A stretch of DNA of 35,990 nt from the NCBI RefSeq assembly GCF_037137075.1, contig NZ_JBBBNV010000035.1, positions 1-35,990 of the forward strand, written 5' to 3'. The translations under genes and the position numbers were made by a program. The stretch is from JBBBNV01 sp037137075. GTDB taxonomy: Bacteria; Bacillota; Bacilli; Paenibacillales; NBRC-103111. Below are positions 8,700-15,802 of the stretch, piece after piece. The notes under the pieces were generated by a model that saw only the letters and a list, made by a program, of their open reading frames with translations, did no database searches and had not been told where the DNA came from. Position 1 is the first letter of the stretch, and every line of letters starts with the position of its first letter.

Positions 8700-9215
8700 T
8701 CAGCGGGCCTCCGTCAAATCAACCCAATTCCGCATGCGCCTGCGCGCCCGGAAAACGACGGATTTAACCGTATTCTCGGAGCAGCCCAGCCGCTTGGCTA
8801 TCACCTGATAGCTGACGCCTTCACGCTGAATCATATGAAGCACCGCCTGCTCCCGCGGCTTCAGACGCTGAATCGCGGTTCCGATTTCGTCCCGCATCTC
8901 TCCAGCCAGCAGCATCCGCTCCGGGGTATGCTGCTCCAGACCAAGCGGCTCCGGTATGGCTTCAATTGGAACGCCGCTCCATTTTTTGTTTTTGCGCCAA
9001 TTGTCCACGAACAGATGGTACGCCGTCCGGTACAACCAGGCTTTTGCCGTTTCGGGATTGATCGCCCGCATGTACATTCGCATGAACGCTTCTTGTGCGA
9101 TATCCTCCGCATCTTGATCATTGCGTGTATAGCGGTATATGTAGTGCTGCAGCGGAATTAAGTATTTGTGGTACATTGTAGCGAACTGTTCTGCGCCAAT
9201 AACTGGTGGGTGCAT
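8700..9215 (-). CDS. ECF-family RNA polymerase sigma factor
   Basis: The 171-residue product has the two-domain layout of ECF sigma factors. Region 2 (about residues 10-78) contains DAEDIAQEAFMRMY, typical of the -10-recognition helices. Region 4 (about 112-165) contains the helix-turn-helix GVSYQVIAKRLGCSENTVKSVVFRARRR. It would direct RNA polymerase to a special promoter set, probably under envelope or other stress. No anti-sigma gene is adjacent: a terminator follows directly and rpsR precedes it. The upstream region carries three CCGGCCTT repeats and a TTCTTAA palindrome that might be control sites. The regulon and subgroup cannot be told from here. Confidence 0.93.
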   Translation of the reverse strand: MHPPVIGAEQFATMYHKYLIPLQHYIYRYTRNDQDAEDIAQEAFMRMYMRAINPETAKAWLYRTAYHLFVDNWRKNKKWSGVPIEAIPEPLGLEQHTPERMLLAGEMRDEIGTAIQRLKPREQAVLHMIQREGVSYQVIAKRLGCSENTVKSVVFRARRRMRNWVDLTEAR

Positions 9216-9220
9216 AGAAA

Positions 9221-9346
9221 CCGGCCTTTCATGTATTGGTTTTTCACTCCGGCCTTAATGTACCAATTCTTTCTTAACAATCCCCGGCGCATTTCCTTAA
9301 ATAATTCTTAAGTTTAAGAAGACGCAGCAAAAACAACCGGCCTTCT
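9221..9346. repeat. Three CCGGCCTT repeats upstream of the ECF sigma gene
   Basis: CCGGCCTT occurs at 9221, 9249 and 9337 in the intergenic region. The first two copies extend into a longer imperfect repeat (CCGGCCTTtCATGTAttgg and CCGGCCTTaATGTAccaa, 28 bases apart). The first overlaps the probable ribosome-binding region of the sigma gene. The role is unknown. Confidence 0.4.
9305..9320. repeat. Palindrome upstream of the ECF sigma gene
   Basis: TTCTTAA-GT-TTAAGAA is a perfect 7-base inverted repeat about 90 bases before the sigma start codon. It may be an operator. No binding protein can be assigned. Confidence 0.4.
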
Positions 9347-9406
9347 CTTTCGGGCTCCTCCTTCTGGTCCTTGTGCGATACACCGCAAATAACTAAAAAA
9401 TGGTTC

Positions 9407-9455
9407 AAAAAAAGAGGCGTTCCTTTACGCCGAAGCATAAAGGAAGCCTCTTTTT
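9407..9455 (-). terminator. Terminator of the rpsF-ssb-rpsR operon
   Basis: On the minus strand AAAGAGGC pairs with GCCTCTTT around a second stem TTCCTTTA/TAAAGGAA, followed by seven T residues. It lies just beyond the rpsR stop. It separates the operon from the sigma gene. Confidence 0.92.
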
Positions 9456-9467
9456 ATCTCATCGGAA

Positions 9468-9755
9468 CTACTCCGTAGTGTACGGCAGCAATGCGATTTG
9501 ACGCGCGCGTTTAACCGCAACGGTCAGCATACGCTGATATTTCGCGCTTGTTCCAGTTACACGGCGCGGCAAGATTTTACCACGCTCGCTGATGAACTTA
9601 CGGAGAGTATCAACATCTTTGTAGTCGATGTGAGTGATTTTATTAACAGTGAAGAAACAAACTTTCCGGCGTTTGTTACGTCCGCCTTTGCGGCCGCCAA
9701 ACTTTCTTTCCGGACGCTCGTCTCCACCAGCGTTTTCTCTCTTTTGGAAAGCCAT
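9468..9755 (-). CDS. rpsR: 30S ribosomal protein S18
   Basis: S18 binds S6 and 16S rRNA in the platform of the small subunit. The 95-residue product has a basic, Gly/Arg-rich N-terminal tail and the family core KVCFFTVNKITHIDYKDVDTLRKF, then ISERGKILPRRVTGTSAKYQRMLTVAV (given in part). It is the last gene of the rpsF-ssb-rpsR operon, 21 bases after ssb, with a strong terminator after it. Only one Cys is visible, so a zinc-binding form is unlikely. Confidence 0.97.
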   Translation of the reverse strand: MAFQKRENAGGDERPERKFGGRKGGRNKRRKVCFFTVNKITHIDYKDVDTLRKFISERGKILPRRVTGTSAKYQRMLTVAVKRARQIALLPYTTE

Positions 9756-9776
9756 GTTGTTTTCAGTCCTTTCATC

Positions 9777-10301
9777 TTAAAATGGTAGGTCGTCGTCCGA
9801 TATGTCGATTGGTTTGCCGTCATCTGAGAACGGATCCTGATTACCGCCACCACGGTTATTACCGCCATTATACCGGCTGCCGCCTGCGTTTCCGCCGCCA
9901 CTGCCTCCGGACTGGTAATTGCTGCGTCCACCGCCGTAGCCGCCTTCTTCCGGCATCGAAGAACCGCCTCCTCCGCCACTACCAGAAGACTCCAAGAACC
10001 GGACATTGTCAGCCACCACTTCGGTAACATACACTTTCCGACCTTCAGCGTTTTCATAGTTGCGGGTTTGAATGCGCCCTTCTACTGCTGTCAGACGACC
10101 CTTGCGCAAATAATTCGCGCACGTTTCAGCCAGCTGACGCCAGGTAACAATATCGATAAAGTCCGCTTCACGGTCGCCCTGCTGATTAGAGTACGAACGG
10201 TTAACAGCTAAGGAAAACTGCGTTACCGCTACGCCGGCTGGCGTATATCGGAGCTCTGGATCACGGGTCAGTCTGCCGATTAGAATGACACGGTTTAACA
10301 A
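9777..10301 (-). CDS. ssb: Single-stranded DNA-binding protein
   Basis: SSB coats single-stranded DNA at forks and recruits partner proteins through its C-terminal tip. The OB-fold (about residues 1-110) begins MLNRVILIGRLTRDPELRYT. A Gly/Ser/Asn-rich disordered linker follows (about 112-155). The acidic tip ends DDDLPF, the partner-binding motif. Length is 174 residues, close to SsbA of Bacillus. It is the middle gene of the rpsF-ssb-rpsR operon. Confidence 0.98.
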   Translation of the reverse strand: MLNRVILIGRLTRDPELRYTPAGVAVTQFSLAVNRSYSNQQGDREADFIDIVTWRQLAETCANYLRKGRLTAVEGRIQTRNYENAEGRKVYVTEVVADNVRFLESSGSGGGGGSSMPEEGGYGGGRSNYQSGGSGGGNAGGSRYNGGNNRGGGNQDPFSDDGKPIDISDDDLPF

Positions 10302-10335
10302 TCAACATCCCTCCAGACTTTACAAAACACGAATC

Positions 10336-10623
10336 TTAGGCAACGTCTTTGACGATCAGGTAACGAATGATTTCATCTTTAGAAATCTTCATCACACGGT
10401 CAAGCTCCGCTACCACTTCAGGAGTGGCTGTGAAATTCACCAAAACGTAAATTCCATCACGGGACTTGTTGATCTCATACGCAAGACGGCGTTTACCCAT
10501 TACATCATGCTTCGTAATTTCGCCACCATTCGAGATGATGCCTTGGAATTTCTCCACGACAGCTTGAACAGCTTCCTGGTCAAGGTCAGTACGGATTACG
10601 TACATCACTTCATATTTGCGCAT
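10336..10623 (-). CDS. rpsF: 30S ribosomal protein S6
   Basis: S6 pairs with S18 on the 30S platform. The 95-residue product starts MRKYEVMYVIRTDLDQE and contains KRRLAYEINKSRDGIYVLVNF, both standard for S6. AGGAGGTGA lies 6-8 bases before the ATG. It heads the rpsF-ssb-rpsR operon, downstream of a good sigma-A promoter and a leader of about 95 bases that may carry an S6:S18 feedback site. Confidence 0.98.
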   Translation of the reverse strand: MRKYEVMYVIRTDLDQEAVQAVVEKFQGIISNGGEITKHDVMGKRRLAYEINKSRDGIYVLVNFTATPEVVAELDRVMKISKDEIIRYLIVKDVA

Positions 10624-10722
10624 ATCGATTCACCTCCTCTTGGACTAAACGGCCCCTACTTCGGCATCGCCTTCTGGAGCAAGGAGCGAGCATTGCATTG
10701 CAATAAAAACTCGCACCATAAT

Positions 10723-10751
10723 ATGATACCAAAATGAATCGCCCATGACAA
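10723..10751 (-). promoter_or_regulatory. Sigma-A promoter of rpsF-ssb-rpsR
   Basis: On the minus strand -35 TTGTCA (10746-10751) and -10 TATCAT (10723-10728) are 17 bases apart. Transcription would begin near 10717. Just upstream, GAATAAAACC occurs twice (10761-10770 and 10772-10781) with an 11-base period. Confidence 0.7.
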
Positions 10752-10833
10752 GCAGATACCGAATAAAACCGGAATAAAACCAGAACTCTTTTCGCACACT
10801 ACAGCAGACAAAGCTGATGGAGGTGAGAAGCAA

Positions 10834-11019
10834 ATGGGAGAACCAACCCAATTCAAGCCGGGAGACAAAGCGCCGAAGAGCGCCGAGTACATTGAGAAAG
10901 GCGATTCCGATCATCACATGGGTATCAATGATCCGAAGCACGTCACTTTGGAGCAGGGCGATATTTTTCCGGAAACGACGAACAAGAACCGCCAGTGGAC
11001 CTACAAAAACCGGATCTAG
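10834..11019 (+). CDS. YjzC-family small protein
   Basis: The 61-residue product MGEPTQFKPGDKAPKSAEYI... ending GDIFPETTNKNRQWTYKNRI matches the YjzC-like family: a hydrophilic protein with an FKPG start and a C-terminal FPET.N.NRQW(T/V) motif. Its function is unknown. A strong GGAGGTGAG site lies 8 bases before the ATG. It is one of the few genes here pointing towards oriC. It is divergent from rpsF and ends before a bidirectional terminator. Confidence 0.85.
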   Translation: MGEPTQFKPGDKAPKSAEYIEKGDSDHHMGINDPKHVTLEQGDIFPETTNKNRQWTYKNRI

Positions 11020-11083
11020 CGAAATAGCTTTATCGCGTGCCGTTTACAGTGCTTCTGATTTCAGCTTGTCCCGCTGGAATAAA

Positions 11084-11130
11084 ATGAAAACCTGCCTTGG
11101 GAGCCCAATCTCCGTCAGGCAGGTTTTTCA
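11084..11130 (+). terminator. Bidirectional terminator after the yjzC-like gene
   Basis: ATGAAAACCTGCC (11084-11096) pairs with GGCAGGTTTTTCAT (11118-11131) and is followed by TTTTT. The long A/T-flanked stem works on both strands, so it can serve both the yjzC-like gene and the minus-strand gene ending at 11203. Confidence 0.9.
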
Positions 11131-11202
11131 TTTTTCTGTGAAAGAGCTGCTTTCAGCTTTCATACCGGGGACACGACAGAGCGATAGAGAGTCATGACGG
11201 TT

Positions 11203-11565
11203 TTATAAGATTGGAAGATGCGCGGGCTGTTCCGCTTCCACCACCGGGGAGGACAAAGCGGCCTCCACCCTGCTTCGGATATCTCCGTAGGCCAGCAGCT
11301 TGGCATACAATTCAGATCGCGCCTGCTCCAGCCATCCCTCAGGCTGGTACGCTTGATGCAGACTGTTCTCAAACCAGTCGATTTCAAAGGAAGACTCGTT
11401 CTTCGTCAGAAAAGGCAGCTCCAGTGTATTATGATCGGCATTGTACTTGAAATACGCCAAATACTCCTCGTGCTCCATCCCTTCCAGCACGACCTTGACT
11501 TCCGCATACTGCCGATCATGATTTCGTATCGTCTGCACATACGCCGCGTGAGCAATCTTCAGCAT
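11203..11565 (-). CDS. Conserved-looking hypothetical protein (120 aa)
   Basis: I do not recognise this family. The product is soluble and acidic, begins MLKIAHAAYVQTIRNHDRQYAEV and has an alpha/beta character with several Tyr and Trp residues in the middle (about residues 30-75), and a Pro/Ala-rich tail. GGAGGCCCCGG lies just before the ATG. It stands between a bidirectional terminator and the tRNA-Ser terminator, so it is transcribed alone. It lies between rpsF and the DUF951 gene, where B. subtilis has the GTPase gene ychF, but the protein has no G-motifs and is not YchF. Confidence 0.7.
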   Translation of the reverse strand: MLKIAHAAYVQTIRNHDRQYAEVKVVLEGMEHEEYLAYFKYNADHNTLELPFLTKNESSFEIDWFENSLHQAYQPEGWLEQARSELYAKLLAYGDIRSRVEAALSSPVVEAEQPAHLPIL

Positions 11566-11676
11566 ACCGGGGCCTCCTTTTTTTCTTCTTACCTTCCCCC
11601 GGCCGGGGTCTTCTCATCCCGCTTCAACCGGCACACTGGCTGGTACATATCGCCTTCTCTAAACTCCGGTATCCAT

Positions 11677-11715
11677 AAAAATCAAAAACTCTTCTGCACT
11701 CAGCAGAAGAGTTAT
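11677..11715 (-). terminator. Terminator of tRNA-Ser
   Basis: On the minus strand AACTCTTCTGC (11703-11713) pairs with GCAGAAGAGTT (11687-11697) around TGAGT, followed by TTTTGATTTTT. It starts about 20 bases beyond the tRNA 3' end. Confidence 0.92.
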
Positions 11716-11732
11716 GTTCATCATGGTATGAA

Positions 11733-11823
11733 TGGCGGAAAGGGTGGGATTCGAACCCACGCACGCCTCGCGACGCCTAGCTGATTTCGAGTCAGCCCCC
11801 TTGGGCCTCTTGGGTACCTTTCC
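11733..11823 (-). tRNA. tRNA-Ser (anticodon CGA)
   Basis: The 91-base minus-strand sequence has acceptor stem GGAAAGG/CCTTTCC, discriminator G and an encoded CCA end. The anticodon loop is CTCGAAA on a GCTGA/TCAGC stem, giving anticodon CGA (reads UCG). The long variable arm around GGCGTCGCGAGGCG is diagnostic of class II tRNA-Ser. The T-arm has GTTCGAATC. It has its own promoter and terminator. Confidence 0.95.
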
Positions 11824-11853
11824 ATATCTCCGCTGAAACAGCGGACAAAACGT

Positions 11854-11883
11854 ATTATAACACGCTTAACTGCCAACTAGCAA
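11854..11883 (-). promoter_or_regulatory. Promoter of tRNA-Ser
   Basis: On the minus strand -35 TTGCTA (11878-11883) and -10 TATAAT (11854-11859) are 18 bases apart, with an extended TG before the -10. A perfect hairpin TCCGCTG-TTT-CAGCGGA (11829-11845) lies between the start site and the mature tRNA 5' end and may mark a processing site. Confidence 0.75.
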
Positions 11884-11898
11884 GCCTGTATTTCAAAA

Positions 11899-12135
11899 TC
11901 ATTCCGAAGGGTTCCCCCCGTCACCTCCCGGCACACCGGTTGCCGCAGAACGAAGCACTTTTTTCAGCTTCTTCTCAAATTTTTGCCGCGGCACAAGCAC
12001 ACTGTGCTTACAGCCCACGCATTTGATCCGGATATCCATACCCATCCGAATAATCTCCCATTCGTTGGTTCCGCATGGATGAGGCTTTTTCATTTGTACG
12101 ATATCGCCCAATTGAAACGTTTTCCCCTGCATCAT
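11899..12135 (-). CDS. DUF951 family protein (YyzM-like)
   Basis: The 78-residue product has the DUF951 pattern: FQLGDIVQMKKPHPCGTNEWEI, then IRMGMDIRIKCVGC with a CxxC pair and SVLVPRQKFEKKLKK. The family is small, probably RNA- or metal-binding, and of unknown function. The ATG overlaps the stop codon of the mscS gene by one base (TAATG), so the two are translationally coupled. A matching pair (mechanosensitive channel plus DUF951) is frequent in origin regions of Bacilli. Confidence 0.88.
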   Translation of the reverse strand: MMQGKTFQLGDIVQMKKPHPCGTNEWEIIRMGMDIRIKCVGCKHSVLVPRQKFEKKLKKVLRSAATGVPGGDGGNPSE

Positions 12136-13067
12136 TACTTTGTCTCCGTTCTATATAAAGTCGCCAAACCCGGCAGTGTCGGCATCGCGATTCCGTGTTC
12201 GTCCAACGCCTTCTTGATTTCGGCATTCAGCTTCCGCCCCACCGCAAAGTGTGTATTCGGCATACATTCCGCCGTCACCCGAATTACAATTTCCAGACCG
12301 TTCAGAGATTGAACGCCTAACACATCCGGCTCTTTCATCATATTCTCCTCGGCCTCATACTGCGCAGAAACCGTCTCCTTAATAACCGTCAGCGCGCGAT
12401 CAATATCTGTGACAGAAGAAATGGAGACATCGACTACGGCGAGTGAATTGTTCACGGAGAAGTTGGTCACTTGAGTAATCGAGCCATTAGGAATGATATG
12501 CACTTCCCCAGTCCAACTGCGAATCCGGGTCACTCGCAAACCGATTTCCTCCACTGTGCCTTTAAATGTGCCGGTTTGAATAATGTCCCCAACCGCGAAC
12601 TGATCCTCGAAAATAATAAAAAAACCTGTAATTACATCCTTCACCAGACTTTGTGCCCCAAAGCCGATGGCCAGACCAAGCACTCCGGCTCCAGCCAAAA
12701 AAGGCGCCAAGTCAAACCCTAACAGCTTCAAAATCAATAGAACCGCAATGAAATTGACAATATATGAGATGACATTGTTGAACAGCTTGCCGATGGTATG
12801 CGTCCGGCGGGTATCCAGCTTAATTGGCCCGCGATCCTTGACGGACATGAAATGATTGGCCGTTTTGTGGGCCACTTTAATGAAAAGCCGGCTTACGATC
12901 AGGATCGCCGCGATTTTCACAACAATGAGCAGTAACGTGGTCCACAAGAGAGGATCTGTGAAATAAGCAACCATTTTAGTTTTCAGCGTTCCCAACGTTT
13001 CCGGCTCTTCTCCGGCCGTTGCTCCTGTTGACAGTATCCCCTGCTGCAAGGATGTCCAAACAGACAT
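12135..13067 (-). CDS. Small-conductance mechanosensitive channel, MscS family
   Basis: Membrane channel that opens under tension and releases solutes during osmotic downshock. The 310-residue product has an N-terminal helix pair (about residues 35-60 and 90-112). The pore helix is rich in Gly and Ala (FLAGAGVLGLAIGFGAQSL, about 117-135), as in MscS TM3. It continues into the beta domain FEDQFAVGDIIQTGTFKGTVEEIGLRVTRIR and a C-terminal alpha/beta vestibule domain. Length fits the YkuT/YggB-type group. It is the first gene of a coupled pair with the DUF951 gene. Confidence 0.93.
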   Translation of the reverse strand: MSVWTSLQQGILSTGATAGEEPETLGTLKTKMVAYFTDPLLWTTLLLIVVKIAAILIVSRLFIKVAHKTANHFMSVKDRGPIKLDTRRTHTIGKLFNNVISYIVNFIAVLLILKLLGFDLAPFLAGAGVLGLAIGFGAQSLVKDVITGFFIIFEDQFAVGDIIQTGTFKGTVEEIGLRVTRIRSWTGEVHIIPNGSITQVTNFSVNNSLAVVDVSISSVTDIDRALTVIKETVSAQYEAEENMMKEPDVLGVQSLNGLEIVIRVTAECMPNTHFAVGRKLNAEIKKALDEHGIAMPTLPGLATLYRTETK

Positions 13068-13106
13068 TCCCTTCTCCCCCTCTTATTCTTAAACGAATAA
13101 AGCGTC

Positions 13107-13361
13107 TTAGCCTATAGCTACCTCAGTATATTCATCCTGCTGTCTTGCGAATATCCCGCGAATTTCAACCTGCTCGGAGAGAATGATGCTCTTCACTTCA
13201 TCCAGCTGATCGGAGGGGAATTCAATAGATAACGCACAGCCAGCTGTAATTTGCTTGGGGGTCGGCCGGATGTCGATGTCAATATCGGCATATTCCAGCA
13301 GCATCTCTGCACGCAGTGCCTGCTGCGTAGAATCAAAGGCAATGAGCATGTGCGAATCCAT
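13107..13361 (-). CDS. DUF3343 protein (putative Se/S carrier-like)
   Basis: The 84-residue product starts MDSHMLIAFDSTQQALRAEM and has the family core DIDIRPTPKQITAGCALSIEF. Cys42 lies at the place of the conserved Cys of the DUF3343 family, which has been proposed to carry sulfur or selenium. GGGAGGA lies 7 bases before the ATG. It lies between mscS and the divergent yyaC, near a cysteine desulfurase-like gene at 14610-15773. The carrier role is a family-level proposal, not proven. Confidence 0.82.
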   Translation of the reverse strand: MDSHMLIAFDSTQQALRAEMLLEYADIDIDIRPTPKQITAGCALSIEFPSDQLDEVKSIILSEQVEIRGIFARQQDEYTEVAIG

Positions 13362-13395
13362 TCATAATTCCTCCCGGATTGTTCCTAGCAGTAAC

Positions 13396-13425
13396 GTATA
13401 AAAGTCTAGCAACCTCCATATACTA
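13396..13425 (+). promoter_or_regulatory. Candidate forespore promoter of yyaC
   Basis: GTATA at 13396-13400 and CATATACTA at 13417-13425 are separated by 16 bases, resembling sigma-F/sigma-G promoters. It lies about 50 bases upstream of the yyaC ATG. In B. subtilis yyaC is a forespore gene, which supports the reading. The match is only approximate. Confidence 0.4.
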
Positions 13426-13477
13426 GTAAAAACAGAAAGCACTTACGCGATTCTGATCAATACTTGGAGGGATACCG

Positions 13478-14116
13478 ATGAGCCTGTTTCCGGAAGCAGC
13501 CGCACCTCAGCCGAATCCAGCACCTTTATTCAAAATGTCTTACCAAGAGTGTAACACCGCTGAGTTGTTGTCTCAACAGCTTGTACGAACCTTTAGCCAC
13601 GTGCCCTACCGGCAGGCCATTGTCGTCGTGTGTGTAGGAACAGATCGCTCCACGGGAGATTCTCTCGGGCCGCTCGTCGGCTCCAAAATTCAGTCCCTGC
13701 ATCATCCCCGCTTCGGCTTGTTCGGCACACTTGAAGAGCCGGTGCATGCGATGAATCTGGCCGAAACGATAGCTTCAATTAACAAACAATACGATTCTCC
13801 GTTTATTGTAGCGATTGATGCCTGTCTCGGCCAGCTGTCCAGCGTCGGAAATATTCAGCTTGGAGAAGGCCCCATTAAGCCAGGTGCGGGAGTTAATAAA
13901 GAACTTCCTCCGGTCGGCGATGTCCACATTAAAGGCATTGTAAACGTCGGAGGATTTATGGAATTTTTCGTGCTGCAGAACACGCGGTTGAGCGTGGTTA
14001 TGCAAATGTCCGATGTTATCGCTTCCGCCTTGTCACGAGCCTTGACCAGAACGCTCCGGCCTACGACGAGCTCCCTTGTCCGCTCCGAGCAATCGCTTCT
14101 TTCTCTTCAGGAGTAA
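13478..14116 (+). CDS. yyaC: YyaC-family (DUF1256) sporulation protein
   Basis: Protein of the DUF1256/YyaC family, related in fold to the spore germination protease GPR; expected to act in the forespore, with exact function unsettled. The 212-residue product has the signature VVCVGTDRSTGDSLGPLVG (about residues 50-68), then VAIDACLGQ (about 112) and KPGAGVNKELPPVGD (about 133-147), all typical. A GGAGG site lies 8 bases before the ATG. It is on the opposite strand to its neighbours and its last 56 bases overlap the end of the convergent DUF4446 gene. The position near parB is as in B. subtilis. Confidence 0.93.
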   Translation: MSLFPEAAAPQPNPAPLFKMSYQECNTAELLSQQLVRTFSHVPYRQAIVVVCVGTDRSTGDSLGPLVGSKIQSLHHPRFGLFGTLEEPVHAMNLAETIASINKQYDSPFIVAIDACLGQLSSVGNIQLGEGPIKPGAGVNKELPPVGDVHIKGIVNVGGFMEFFVLQNTRLSVVMQMSDVIASALSRALTRTLRPTTSSLVRSEQSLLSLQE

Positions 14117-14558
14117 GCGTATACGTCGATTGTCCCTTGGCAACAGGCTTCGCATAAATGTAGGTGTCTTCCCGGTTATGAATTCCTGTGAGTACAACAC
14201 CATCCTGATATTCGTTCAAAATGGCTACAGAAAAGCTCAAATCATTTCCACGCTCGCCAAAGGCGTTATACCGATGCACTCCAACCTTGGATTGCATTTT
14301 TTTCATATCCGCCTGAATCTGGACGCTCGTTTGCTGCTGCCGGACTTGTCCCTCCTGCAGCTCATTCACCCTTTTCTGCAAATCGATAACAAGCTGCTCC
14401 ATGTTGTCCGTGGTGCCGTTGTTAATGAATTGAAGGTACTGACTGCGAACACGGCCCAGCTTCCTGGAGACCCCCAGCAGTAGAAAAAATAAAACGACGA
14501 CCAGCACAAGCAAAGCAATGATAGCATACGTCAGTTGTTCCGTGCTTAATAAAATCAT
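14061..14558 (-). CDS. DUF4446 family single-pass membrane protein
   Basis: The 165-residue product has one membrane helix at about residues 9-30, a coiled-coil region (about 50-92, with NMEQLVIDLQKRVNELQEGQ) and a compact C-terminal domain with VGVHRYNAFGERGNDLSFSVAILNE (shown in part), the DUF4446 hallmark. Function is unknown. It overlaps the 3' end of yyaC by 56 bases in opposite orientation. It is separated from the cysteine desulfurase-like gene by about 50 bases on the same strand, so the two may be cotranscribed. Confidence 0.88.
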   Translation of the reverse strand: MILLSTEQLTYAIIALLVLVVVLFFLLLGVSRKLGRVRSQYLQFINNGTTDNMEQLVIDLQKRVNELQEGQVRQQQTSVQIQADMKKMQSKVGVHRYNAFGERGNDLSFSVAILNEYQDGVVLTGIHNREDTYIYAKPVAKGQSTYTLTPEEKEAIARSGQGSSS

Positions 14559-14609
14559 GTCCTGCGCACTCCCTTTGTCTCTCTAGATCTAGCTTTCATT
14601 GCTTAGAAA

Positions 14610-15773
14610 CTAGCTTTCATAATGACGGCAAATTTGGGTGACGGCATCAATAAGTGTATCTACTTCTTCTTCAGTAGTAAAATATCCCACACTCGCCCGA
14701 ACAGCGCCTTTGCCTACTGTCTTGGCGACCTCATGCGCAAGCGGAGTGCAATGGTAGCCCGATCGTACTGCAATCTGGAACGATTGATCGAGTATAAAGG
14801 CCATTTCTGAAGCATCGACGCCTTCATGATAGAAGGAAACAATCCCTGTCCGGTTCTCTCCCAGCTTCGGACCAAGCAGATGCAGACGGTTAATGCCCTG
14901 CAGCGCCTCCATGATTTTCTGAGTGAAGGCCCATTCCTTCTGATGAATGGCTTCAAGCTTTTGCTCAAGAACAAACTTGACCCCTGCGTTTAAGCCTGCA
15001 ATCCCGACTGTATTCTGAGTGCCCGACTCATACTTATCCGGTCTTACATTCGGCTGGCCGATGGCTTCCGATTGGCTCCCGGTCCCGCCGTGGAAAACAG
15101 GCTCCAGCTCCAGCTCAGGGTGAATATATAAGCCTCCGGTCCCTTGCGGCCCAAGCAGCCCCTTATGCCCTGGAAAAGCCAGCATATCAATCTCCATCTG
15201 CTCCACATGGATTGGCAGAGTGCCTGCCGTTTGGGCGGCGTCCACCAGCACCTTCAGCTGAGGAAAGCTTTTTTTCAGCTTCGCTATGTATTGTATCGGG
15301 AAAATACTTCCTAACAGGTTTGATCCATGGCTGAGCACGAGCAATGATGTGTCTGGACGAACCACCGACACCAGCTCATTCCAATCAATTGTTCCATCCT
15401 CTTGCGAGGAGACATAGCTAACCTCAACCCCGCGGGTTTCTTTGAGAAATTCCAACGGCCTGCGAACCGAGTTATGCTCCAGTGAGGTGCTGACCACATG
15501 CTGCCCCGGCTTAACAAATCCTTTTATCGCCTGGTTCAAGGCCATTGTTGTATTTAAAGCGAAAGAAATATCGTTTGGATTTTTAACCCCAAACAGCTTC
15601 GCCAAATTTTTTCTGGCTTCGAACAGAACCCGGCTGGCCTGTACAGCCATTTGATGGCTTCCTCTGCCCGGATTGGCAGCAGCATCTTCCAGGCTGCGCA
15701 TCATCGCCTCCGACACAGCACCCGGCTTGGGCCAGGACGATGCGGCATTATCGAAATAGATAACCTTAGACAT
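14610..15773 (-). CDS. Cysteine desulfurase-like aminotransferase class V enzyme
   Basis: PLP enzyme expected to remove sulfur (or selenium) from cysteine or selenocysteine and pass it on as a persulfide. The 387-residue product begins IYFDNAASSWPKP and has His100 (SLEHNS), Asp178 (VDAAQ), the PLP lysine Lys204 (FPGHKGL) and the substrate-loop Cys342 (RSGYHCTPLAHE). This short-loop SufS/CsdA-like form resembles the am_tr_V_EGP001 group rather than IscS. No suf or isc scaffold gene lies nearby. It has a hairpin terminator upstream that separates it from parB, and it may be cotranscribed with the DUF4446 gene. Confidence 0.92.
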   Translation of the reverse strand: MSKVIYFDNAASSWPKPGAVSEAMMRSLEDAAANPGRGSHQMAVQASRVLFEARKNLAKLFGVKNPNDISFALNTTMALNQAIKGFVKPGQHVVSTSLEHNSVRRPLEFLKETRGVEVSYVSSQEDGTIDWNELVSVVRPDTSLLVLSHGSNLLGSIFPIQYIAKLKKSFPQLKVLVDAAQTAGTLPIHVEQMEIDMLAFPGHKGLLGPQGTGGLYIHPELELEPVFHGGTGSQSEAIGQPNVRPDKYESGTQNTVGIAGLNAGVKFVLEQKLEAIHQKEWAFTQKIMEALQGINRLHLLGPKLGENRTGIVSFYHEGVDASEMAFILDQSFQIAVRSGYHCTPLAHEVAKTVGKGAVRASVGYFTTEEEVDTLIDAVTQICRHYES

Positions 15774-15802
15774 TTCCAGTTTTTCTCACCTTTCTCCTGA
15801 GC

